Below, piece by piece: positions 26,001 to 38,000 of a stretch of DNA of 64,000 bases. The stretch lies in assembly GCF_037975245.1 (NCBI RefSeq), contig NC_092567.1, positions 14,462,876 through 14,526,875 of the forward strand, in the 5' to 3' direction. The notes beneath the pieces were generated by a model, which was not told where the DNA came from, made no database searches, and saw only the letters and a list, made by a program, of their open reading frames with translations. The stretch comes from Apostichopus japonicus. Its lineage: Eukaryota; Echinodermata; Holothuroidea; Aspidochirotida; Stichopodidae. Position numbers and translations under genes: made by a program. Positions within the stretch are counted from its first letter, which is position 1; every line of letters begins with the position of its first letter.

Positions 26001-29000
26001 CCCCTGTACTCCATTCCTCATGTCACTAAACTCCAGCTAAGAGAAAATACCCCGGTAGAATTGATGGCCCTGTACTCCATTCCTCATATCACTAAACTCC
26101 AGCTAAGAGAAAATACCTCAGTAGAATTGATGGCCCTGTACTCCATTCCTCATATCACTTAACACCAGCTATGAGAAAATACCTCGGTAGAATTGATGGC
26201 CCTATACTCCATTCCTCATATCACTTAACTCCAGCTAAGAAAAAATACCTCAGTAGAATTGATGGCCCTGTACTCCATTCCTCATATCACTAAACTCCAG
26301 CTAATAGTAAAATACTTCAGTAGAATTGATGGCCCTGTACTCCATTCCTCATATCACTAAACTCCAGCTAATAGTAAAATACTTCAGTAGAATTGATGGC
26401 CCTGTACTCCATTCCTCATATCACTAAACTCCAGCTAATAGAAAGTACCTCTAGAATTAATGGCCCTGTACTCCATTCCTCATATCACTAAACTCCAGCT
26501 AAGAGAAAATACCTCAGTAGAATTGATGGCCCTGTACTCCATTCCTCATATCACTAAACTCCAGCTAATAGAAAGTACCTCTAGAATTAATGGCCCTGTA
26601 CTTCATTCCTCATATCACTAAACATCAGCTAAGAAAAAATACCTCAGTAGAATTGATGGCCCTGTACTCCATTCCTCATATCACTAAACTCCAGCTAAGA
26701 GAAAATACCTCAGTAGAATTGATGGCCCTGTACTCCATTCCTCATATCACTAAACTCCAGCTAAGAGAAAATACCTCAGTAGAATTAATGTCCCTGTACT
26801 CCATTCCTCATATCACTAAACTCCAGCTAAGAGAAAATACCTCAGTAGAATTGATGGCCCTGTACTCCATTCCTCATATCACTAAACTCCAGCTAAGAGA
26901 AAATACTTCAGTAGAATTAATGTCCCTGTACTCCATTCCTCATATCACTAAACTCCAGCTAAGAGAAAATACCTCAGTAGAATTGATGGCTGTGTACTCC
27001 ATTCCTCATATCACTTAACTCCAGCTAAGAAAAAATACCTGGGTAGAATCGATGGCCCTGTACTCCATTCCTCATATCACTAAACTCCAGCTAAGAGAAA
27101 ATACCTCAGTAGAATTGAAATATCACTAACCATCTATTAAACATATATTGTGTGATACAATCTCATGAATTAGTGACCAGATCCATTCATAACTTGATGG
27201 TTCACCACCAAATGAAATGAAACCATTTGGTTTAATTTAAGCATTCTCGTTGTCATACTCTTTAATCAGAACACAAGGAAATGTTTCCTTTGTCTGTTGA
27301 TAATACAGCTTAATTTGTAAGTATTTCAATGTAAGTTAATAAAAACAAAAAATGTCTGTACAATTGACCTTCTTACCGTGCTATTTATACATGCATGAAG
27401 GTGAAAGAGTTCTATCTGAGACATGTTAGCCCTAAACACTGATTTGGTTTTTATTTACTTTCTTCCATCTTTCCACAGTCGAGGCTGGAAGAAAAAGAAC
27501 AAGATTTGTATATATTAGAAGAAAAATATGAAGGACTTCAGGTATAAAGCCTTGCTCTTAAGATTGGAAATGTTTTGTAAGAATCTGTCTCCTTCCTGTA
27601 TATGTATGGTGTTGTTATGGTGATGGTATTAAGTATTAAATACCGGGTGGATTGGGAAAACTATTGAGAGGCATATCCCTTTCGAATCGTGAATTATGAA
27701 AATTGTGACGACAACTCTCTACCTGATTTAATCAACTTGGTCTTTTGGTAACCAATGTTTAGTTGACAGATTGACATACTGTGTGGCTTATTTGGTAAGG
27801 AAAAGATCATAAATTACTATCCAGCAGATACTCATGAATATGCAGTAGTATTCCATTAGTTAAAGGAAATCAGAGTTTGAACATAATTCTCTACCTGATT
27901 TAATAAGCTTGGTCTTTTGGTAACCAATATTTAGTTGGCAGATTGACATATTGTGTGGTTCATTTGGTAAGGAAAAGATCATAAATTACTCTCCAGCAGA
28001 TACTCATGAATATGCAGTAGTATTCCATTAGTTAAAGGAAATGAGAGTTTGAACATTGACTCCCTGGACGTTGGGATCCTGATGAAATGAAACATCAGTG
28101 GCACATGATGTATGACTCATGTCAGGGTCAACTGTGTCAAGAGTCAAACCTTGTCAGGGTCAACTTGACTAATGAGACGAGGGCAATAACATATTTGTTT
28201 TGTTTAATAAATTTGTAGATCTATCAACGAAAGGAAGGACAAAAAACAGTGATTATTCAAGAACTATATCTCTAGAGAACTTGATTGTTTTTAGTAAGAT
28301 TGAGAGAGGGTTATCCATACCTCCATTTACCAGGTGTCATTTAATCCCTCTTTGTGTCTTTTTCAGAGGGCCTTGAAAGATGTACAAGATGAATCAAGAA
28401 ATTGGCAAGAAAAGTACATGGAAAGCCAGGTATATTGCTTACAAGTTTTCTAACGTTCAGTTTTGTCTAGAACTGAGGTGTAATTGGGCTGAAATGGTCA
28501 TTGATCATTCAGAATAAGTCATTCTTATTTTTTGTGTCTATGACTGATAGTTTTGAAAATGTTTGTTGGTCATCCATCGGGTCAGGACATTCTGTTTTCC
28601 AAGCTCACTCTAGGATAGACCATATTGTGCTGATTGCTGTGGTTGTAGCTAAAACTGGTGGACTTTTGAACGCATGAATGATATCATTAATTATCAAGAA
28701 AGACAATCTCAGATGACAGGCGAACACTTTAAACTTGTGAATCCATCTGAGAATTTGTTACTTACTACAGTAAGATGTAGAATATGAAAGTGAAAATTGT
28801 GTGCCAAAGGAGATATTTATACAGACAGGGCTTACAATGAACTTTCATGTTAGCAGTACCTTCAATAAAAGTGTAGGCTTGCTAGGATACAGATTTAGCC
28901 AACACATGATACAGATAGCAGTTCTAAGTTAATGTTGAGGGTGTGGTTCAGGATGAAAAGAGAGGCCATCTTTCCAAAGTAAATCTTCACAAAGGTATTC

Positions 29001-32000
29001 GTAAGAAATCAAAGATTACTTTATTTCTATTTTGTTTAAAACATTTGTTACTGAACCCAGTACTCTCACAAAGTTGTATAACTTACCTGAGTGAGTCTGC
29101 TAACTCGAACCCCTTTACAAGAATAGACAATGATTGTTTGGTATGATATTATACCTCCATGGTTCTCTGTATTTTGTGATAATATTCTGTTCTCGATGTC
29201 AGTAGTCTCATTAAGAGAGGGAATCGGGGAGAGAGATAGAGATGTTAAGTACCTAACTGTCTGCAAAGGTGTTAGTATGAATTCATAATGTGAGAAGAAG
29301 ATATAACAACATCAAAGAATGTGAGTTTTGAGGTGAAGACTGCAAAGTTTGTGACCCAGAAAATGAATCAAGATCATTGGAGTTCAACTCAAATTTAGTC
29401 TGGACAAAATACATTAAACTTTGCTATTTTACATGTGAAGCATTGTTTTTGTATTATTTATAGTCGAATCTGAAATTCAAAAAGCCATCAGAAGAGGCTG
29501 CTTAAGTTACTGTCTTAAGAAGTGAAATAGGTCATGAATATTTATATCTGATGTTATTTGCATAATAACATGGTCGGTTACCAATGTGAATTGATGTCAC
29601 AGCTTTTTGTGCTGGAATAGTAGAGTGTGGACATTCCAGTAATTTGAAAACCTGTCAGCCGAGGCAGTTCTCCCCGCCTGTATTAATGAAAGAATAAAAA
29701 TTTCTGATGAAAACAGATATATATGGTCTGTGTCCATCTAGTAGACTTTAAGATGTACAGTTAACCCCTAGACAATATATTACATAGAATCATATAAGTT
29801 TTAAGACACATTTTAACATCAACAATTTCCGGAGGTATCTTGATCTTCAACATCAGTATCACTGAAGATGCTATGTTCTTAGTAAAACTTACAGCTAGAT
29901 TGCATGGGGTTGCTTGCTGCAAAGATCTTAAACACTTATTATGAGAGGTTTAATATAAAATGGTTGCTACTGTATGCTAAAGGGCTGCATGAAATTCAAT
30001 GAAAAATGCCGTCAAATTTGCTGTTAGTGTAAAGATGACCATAAAATACAAGCACTATTCATCTGTTTCGTGATTGCAATGCTAGTAAATTGAGTGAATG
30101 GGTGGCAGGTTGTTTGCAGGAATGACATTTGAAGAGAACAAAAAGTAAGTTTTCCCACAACTGTGGTATTTATGTAGAATACCTAGAACCTATCATAGAC
30201 GTATAAGTACAAACTCACCCTTGCGTAGGTTGGTGGTTATATTAGTTTTAATATAAATCCTACTCATGTGTAAATGTACCCTACTTTTTAAAATTGTATG
30301 TGGCTGGGTGAACAGGCTTGCATGCAATAGATATTGGAAGAACAACAACAACGAGCTAGAAGGGTAAATGTTTGAAGTCCAGCGTCACTTTAGCAGCTTT
30401 GACTCTGATTTTAACTTTTATTACTATGCTATGGTCACAAGAACTACAGCAAAACCATTAACTGGTTGGAAACATTTCAATTGGTTAGGTGAAATTTTTT
30501 GGGTATTTGGCTGTTCCAAATTTTCAGTTCTGTAATTGAGCTGATAATGTTCATATCAGATTAGTTCCATTTAGAACTTATCTTTTGTTTATAAACATTT
30601 GTTGGTTGGAGTTGGTATGTCTGTCTTGATCTAGGAGGTTGATTGGATAAGGACTATCTAAAACAATGAGAACCTAATCATTGGTAATTATCTCATAGAA
30701 ACAAACTTACTGTGAAGAAGATTCGATCGAATGATTTTATCTCCAGAAAGTGTAAATAGAAACTACATTGAAACATTCAGTATTGTACATATGCTGAAGG
30801 TTGTTCGTGAGAGTGTCATGAAAATCAGTGTTTTCTTTACTGGAAGTTTGCCATTCTTTGAAATACTTAAAAACAATTGCACACAAGAAAGTGAAAAGGC
30901 TAAGTGTTTTCAACCCAAAAGGTGTCGTTCATCAGAACCCGCTCTGACGCGGCTGATCTGAGGTCGAGGCTCCGTAGAAGTTTTGTAAGTTCATTGATAA
31001 CGTTTTTTGTAGCCAGAGATTTTTAGTGCCGTGTTTTAACATTTACTCTTTGCACGAGGCCTGGAACATTGTGAAGGAAGCACATGAGTGGATGGAGGTT
31101 TGTGACCCTTGACCTCTACTACTAATATTGCATGTGTTGTTTTCAGTATTGCGTGTTCCATTTGAGCATGCTTCTCTCACATGCCAACCATGTGACCTTT
31201 AGACTTGTGACATGACCCAAGCATGCATTTGTTGTAATTACACATCGGAGGTAGCAGTCGATAGTGAATATGAAACTATATGGTAAATCAGAGACCAAAT
31301 TGTGGAGATGATAAGTTTTGTCACATATTTCACATGTAAGTAACTAATTAAGTATGACAATTCCATTTCCTGTGGACATTTCTGTACATTTACATTTCTT
31401 TCCTGTTTGCTCTTCATGCCCAGTCACATATACTGTGGCGGTAATTAATATCGTCAAATAAAACAACGTTTTAGTAAATAGCGAAATAGAAGATACAATA
31501 CTTCTCTGTACGTTTTGACCTAAAAATGTTGCTGCGTTTGCTTCGTAAGGTAAATTATGGAGGTTATTTAAATCTGTCAAATCTTCAACATGTTATTAAA
31601 TACTGAACTACCCTACAAAATTTCCCTTTCCTTTCTGACTTAAAGGTTAGCTCTATATGCTGGGTAATATTGATTTTTATCACAAGTTTTATCCATTACA
31701 TGATAATTGTATCAGTGTACAGTAATTGGTATAGTTGAGTGAGAGCTGAAACTGGCCACTCGCTATCTAAGGATTGTTAGACTGCTTATTCAATATGATA
31801 TGCTGGGTGAAGGCGTTGTGTCTTAAAGTCAAGCTGTGGTCATGAGTGTACCCTCTGCTATGTCTGTAGCATGCATGTGTATGTCTAGATATGATTGTAA
31901 AATACTGTTAACCAGACCTCAAAATTCATTTTATTTCCTGGTAAAATGAGATGCATGTTAACTTCATTGAAATTTATATAGGCACTTGCTTCTTTGTAAA

Positions 32001-35000
32001 GCTGGTAAAAATTAATAAATGTGTAAAAGAAAGTTGGTCTGACGTTTCGATCCTAGCAGGATCTTCTTCAAAGGCTAAATGACAAGTAACAATAACAGAA
32101 GGGACAAAAACACGCACAGAATACAGACAGGTTAATGAGCACGGTGAACACAAAGAGTTAGATGTACAGTAAGGGGATTAGTAGACAAGGGATGGAGAGA
32201 AGAAAAATTAATAAAGTACAGTTCCATTGTCAAAGGGGTATGTTTGTGTCCAAAACATGAAACATATTGTATTAAAATAATGTTTGTGGGTTGTCTTCCT
32301 TGCTGCTTTTGGTGTTTGTCAGGGAAAAGATTGTATAAGTTACATATTAGCAAGAAGCCCTCATTCATCACATTTGCATAAATTAGTCAGTCCCTTGATG
32401 AATGATTAAGATTTAGACCTGAAGAGGTTGCATTCCTCTTAGATCTCTGCATGGATGAAGTATCAGACTAGTCGGTATGTGTGAGTTACAGTACCTGCTG
32501 AGTGTGTAGTGAGCATGTGTATTGTATGTGACTACATTGATTCAGTGCATGCTGTGATAGTATGTCTGTCATGCTCTGATAGTCTGTGATCATGCACTGA
32601 TCATGTACTGATCATGTGCAAGCCAGTAAAGCTGTTAACCATATAACCTTTAAACTGTACCAATCCTAAGTATGTAAATCAAAGATGTGTTTCGTTGGAA
32701 GTACAAAAATGGAAGTGATGTTTGTTTGATAGTTTGCTTTGTGTCGGCGGTAGGGCAGCTTTTGCTTAAACTCTAAAACCATCATTCCCTAGCTCTCAAA
32801 GAAGATATACACGGTGTAGCTTTCACCATGCTGGTATTCCTGGTAATATGCATGGTGTAGCTTTCACCATGCTGGTGATGTCCACAGGGACCATGTCTGC
32901 TCCATATTACTGGTACCACCCACTCACTCCCATTGAGAAGGTTAGGATGTCGCCAAAAATGTTTATTTTCAGTATGTATAGTAACCACTGTAGATAATCA
33001 ACAGGCTTCAGGTTGTTAAACCTGTGATGAAAACACTGTGTATTACTCCATGTTATTTATAGCGTTATAATAGTTTGCATAAAGATACATTCAAGATGTA
33101 GAAAGAAAAGTGAATCCGTCTTTCTACTTGAAAGATTTAACTATAAACTGAACTTCGTATTGTCCTTCCATCCAGGCAATCCCTTCTTCCTCTGTAGTAA
33201 TTCATGTTCCTTTTAGTAATTCAGAATTAACCTTTTTGTCTCAAATGTCAACTTTCATTAGTTTCTCAAATGAATCTTGTTCTTACAAATTATTTTGGCA
33301 TGTAGTTACTAATTGAATGCTAATTGTTTTTACATGTACTAGAAGCTGAATAAGATGCTATGACAAATCTTCAGTCCATTAGTGTTGGACTATCACCAGT
33401 CTTGCACAACATTAAGATAAGGCTCTCATGAGCATAACTAGTCAATGAAGTAACTTTCTCCATCTAAAATTAAATTGTTTGATCAGCCTAAATAATGTAA
33501 ACAACATTAAAGTAGTTGGGTGCTACTTTCCTCCCCAGTAATGTTCTTCCTTCTCCGAGACTCATTACTCACCACAAATATTACTGAGATCTCCAACTAT
33601 TCAAATACTTTGAAATTGTTCTTCTTTTCAAAATGCAACAGGTTGGCTGGTAATCCCTGTCAACAGTTTTACAGTTTTGTAGTTGCAACTTAAGCTTCAA
33701 GTCTTGTAAATTTAAAAAGACTCTTATGAGTACATTCTGCTGTGATGAATCTAAATTAAGCATTCTTACTGTATTTGATTTTGAAACAATACCAAACTTT
33801 GCAACAGACTAACAATAAAGTTTCTCTTTGGTTTTATTTGATGGAGAGAACGGCTAGAAATGCAAAAACAAGCTGTTTTGACTTTTAAGTTATAATATTA
33901 TAACATTATAAAATAATAGTGGTGGTTTTCAACTAGGAATGGTGTTTTATTTAACAGCTATTATCAAATTATTGATAGTACAGCAGAAAAATATTCTCTG
34001 TCCCATTATAAATGAAAGCCTCTCTTTTTCAAAAAGATAAATATATTTTAAGATGAAATTAGCAAAATCCAGGGTAAATACAAGATCTGACTGCATTGAA
34101 TATTACTGTAAGGCTTGTTAGTATTAATGATGCTTAAATTTATTGACTAAATAAAATTATTTTAAATTCTGATTCCTGTTTTTTGGTACCAAAGACTTCA
34201 AAGAGATGTATTTTTATGCATTTGTTAAATCTAGTATGTCTTCATTTCTTATGATTATTTGCCCAAATTTTTTTTCTATTTTTTTTCTATCTTTTATTCT
34301 GTGTATTTTGATGTTAAAAGTTTAAGAACTGCTCAATAACAGTAAGTCAAGTTGAGTAGGTGTAAGTGAGGTTGTTTACAGTCACAAGCTTACACAAATA
34401 CTACATGGTATTCTATTCTAGTATCTTATAGGCATAATAATTGTAGACACTCACTGGTGTGTAGATATTCCATCATGTACAAGTAACAGGATGAAGAAGA
34501 AATACAGGGAATGAGGGGGTGGGGGGTGTGGCTGGGCTAAACTGAGAGAGAGGGCTTGCACCAGGTTCAAAGTGGATGCTAAGAGAAATGTTTGAGCTCT
34601 GAAGAAACAAATGACACTAGGTCACATTTTTTCTCAGGTGAAAGTTTATCCCTTCCCCACAAGTGGTATGAAATTAGTTTTAGTTCCATCTGAGTGGAAA
34701 CATTTCATGTTCATTCACACAAGCTGTGTATTGAACTACGACCACCAAAACTTAAAATATTCGGATTATAAAAACTTCTAAGAGAATATAAGCCAACACA
34801 TTCATGATCAATCAACTTGAAGTTTGTAATAGTTTATTTTGTGCCCTGGCCTTCCCTGGTATTTGTGTGTTCTTGTCTACTATTTGTTGAACTGTCTTGT
34901 GGTACAATGTCATTGGTAAGTGCTACTCCTTTAAATATCGTCTTACTCTTGGAGCTGTCATCGTGAAACTGTCTTAGAGAAAGTCAAGAATGTTTGTGCG

Positions 35001-38000
35001 ATATGTGAAGACTTGACTTGTAATGTATGTGTTTATTTACAATGAGAGTAGAATTAAACCATAGTTTGTACCCATCGAATCCATCTCTTTTCCATTCCAT
35101 ACAAACTCTCCAGCACACTACCCCCCTTTGTACCTTTCCTGCCACCTATCTCCCATGTCATTGTACCTCCCCCCACCCCACCCCACCTCACCCTTCCCAC
35201 ACACACACCTCCCCCCCCTTCCGCATTGTAATGTTAAGACTCCCTTTAATATGTTTTGATCTGCCTTTTTGTTTTCTAGTCTGAGATGGAACAGATGCAC
35301 TCCTCAGGACCAACAAGGCAACAAATGAGTGAGTTAAAGCTAAGTCTATTCTTAATCCCCATTGCCTTTCTACATTACGTGTCTACCATTAGTCGGTGAA
35401 ACCTGATGGTGTAGACTGCTAATAAGATAAAGGGTAAAGTACAGTAATTGGGTGGCTCATCAATAAAAAATAATCAGTTGTGTCAACATAACTATCTGTA
35501 AGCTTTCATAGTATTTTCTTGTCACCAAAATCTGAAATTTGGGGAACCCGCGTATAATCCGCACAGTGATTTCTCACCGTTTTGTTCAAAGGTATAAAAA
35601 TAAATTTCTTGACAATAGACAACCACTTGTCCCACAGACAAGGGCAGATTCATAAGATTCAGTAAGGCAAAAATTTCAAAGGTTTACCAGTGAAAAATAA
35701 ATAAAGGATTACATTTGTGGGACACATGATTTTCTGTACTTGGTTGAGTGTTAGGAACTTGCCAATTAAGGGCAGTCAAATAGATGTCTTTGATTGTATA
35801 CATTAATGAATGAATATTACATGACACAAAGTTACAATACAACCTGAAATGCAGATTCATGTCTTTTGTGTTTCAGTGATATTCCCTGACTTCATATTAA
35901 GCATCGTGTGGTTAAAGATGCATGTGGCTCGAAATTAATTATTTAAGATCAAGACAATCTCATGTCACAAAGATGTAGGTGGTTTGAAAATGATTTAGAT
36001 CTAGTCAAGCTCCTAGCCGCAAGAAGTGATCAGAGATATAGGTAGCTTAATGTGTTTCTTAGAAGTTGTCCACCTTATAGCACTGGGATATCCTCAAAAA
36101 AATAGATGGCTTTTAATTATTTGGTATAGCCAACCTCATATTGGCAAAGAAATCATCAAAGATATCGGTGACTCTGAAATTGTTCAAGAAGTAATCCACT
36201 TTATATCACTGGGATATCATCAAAGATATCAGTGACTCAAAGTTGTTTTAGAAGCAGTCCACCTGATATCACTGGGATATTGTCAAAGACCCTGTTGACT
36301 CAAAGTTGTTTGAGAAGTAGTCCTTATATTTTATATCACTGGGACATCGTCAAAGATATTGGTTACTCAATGTTGTTTTAGAAGTACTGTAATCCACCTT
36401 ATAACCCTGGGAAATCATCAAAGACAACAGTGGCTCAAAGATATTTGAGAAGTAGTCTACCTTAAAGACACCGGTGACTCAAATTTTGTTTAGAAGTAGT
36501 CCACCTTATATCACTGGGATATCGTCAAAGACCCTGTTGACTCAAAGTGAAGTAGTCCTTATATTTTATATCACTGGGATATCATCAAAGATATTGGTTA
36601 CTCAATGTTGCTTTAGAAGTAATCCACCTTATAACCCTGGGATATCATCAAAGACAACAGTGGCTCAAAGATATTTGAGAAGTAGTCTACCTTAAAGACA
36701 CAGGTGACTCAAATTTTGTTTATCACTGGGATATCGTCAAAGACCCTGTTGACTCAAAGTGAAGTAGTCCTTATATTTTATATCACTGGGATATCGTCAA
36801 AGATATAGATTGCTCCTTAAATTATTTAGACCTGGTTCGCCTCATATCTCTGAAAATATATGTTGGTGAGTATTTCATTGGTCTCACCCAATATTTCAAA
36901 CTATGCATGTACATTTTGAATCATGCAGCTCATTCAGATGAAGAAGATACAGAGCTTAAAGCCGACATAATTGTAGCTCCTGCTTCTTGCTCTAAGCAGA
37001 AGGCACAATCTTAGGCGAGAACCTCCAGATATTCCTTTGTAAATCCAAACTGTTTGTTTACATGATTTACTAATATCTTGTTTTCTCTTAGATGCTGACA
37101 GAGAGAGATACAGCCAGGTTATAGAGAGTCTTCAAACGTCAAATAATGAAAAGGTAAGATAAAGTGCTGCAGTGTACACATAGAGTGCTGCAGTGTACAC
37201 ACAGAATGCTGTAGTGTACACACAGTGCTGCAGTGTACACACCGAGTGCTGCAGGGTACACATGGAGTGCTGCAGTGTACATGCAGAGTACTGAAGTGTA
37301 CACATATAGTGCTGCAGTGTACACATAGAGTGCTGCAGGGTACACACAGAGTGCTGCAGTGTACATGCAGAGTACTGCAGTGTACACATAGAGTGCTGCA
37401 GGGTACACACAGAGTGCTGCAGTGTACATGCAGAGTACTGCAGTGTACACATAGAGTGCTGCAGTGTACACCCAGAGTACTGCAGTGTAAATGCAAAGTG
37501 CTGCAGGGTACACATTGAGTGCTGCAGTGTACATGCAGAGTGCTGCAGTGTACATGCAGAGTACTGCAGTGTGCATGCAGAGTACTGCAGTGTACACATA
37601 TAGTGCTGCAGGTTACACATGGAGTGCTGCAGGGTACACATGGAGTGCTGCAGTGTACACACAGAGCGGTGCAGGGTACATGCAAAGTGCTGCAGTGTAC
37701 ATGCAGAGTTCTGCAGTGTACATGCAGAGTGCTGCAGTGTACATGCAGAGTACTGCAGTGTACACATATAGTGCTGCAGGGTACACATAGAGTGCTGCAG
37801 TGTATACACAGAGCGGTGCATGGTACATGCAAAGTGCTGCAGTGTACATGCAGAGTTCTGCAGTGTACATGCAGAGTGCTGCAATGTACACATAGAGTGG
37901 TGCAGTGATACACAGTGCTGCAGTGTACATGCAGAGTGCTGCAGGGTACACATTGAGTGGTGCAGTGTATACACATTGCTGCAGTGTACATGCAGAGTGC

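Larger units (their letters stand above)
28430..35279 (+). other. 6.9 kb intron between exons f and g
   Basis: Mostly single-copy AT-rich sequence. It contains a possible 33-nt microexon (30331-30363), one hammerhead-like repeat copy (32021-32079), a C-rich/CA-rich stretch just before exon g (35168-35222) and a short repeated phrase GTGTAGCTTTCACCATGCTGG at about 32815 and 32858. Other short frames show no recognisable content. Confidence 0.75.

Noticed and set aside
28951-28993. Possible exon [14 protein letters not shown] with AG before and GTATTC after
   Set aside because: 43 nt is not compatible with the phase 0 ends of both neighbouring exons, and the acceptor has no pyrimidine tract.
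31059-31097. Possible 39-nt microexon [13 protein letters not shown], phase 0/0
   Set aside because: The donor GTTTGT is weak, there is no family resemblance, and short open AG-GT intervals of this kind are expected by chance in a 7 kb intron.
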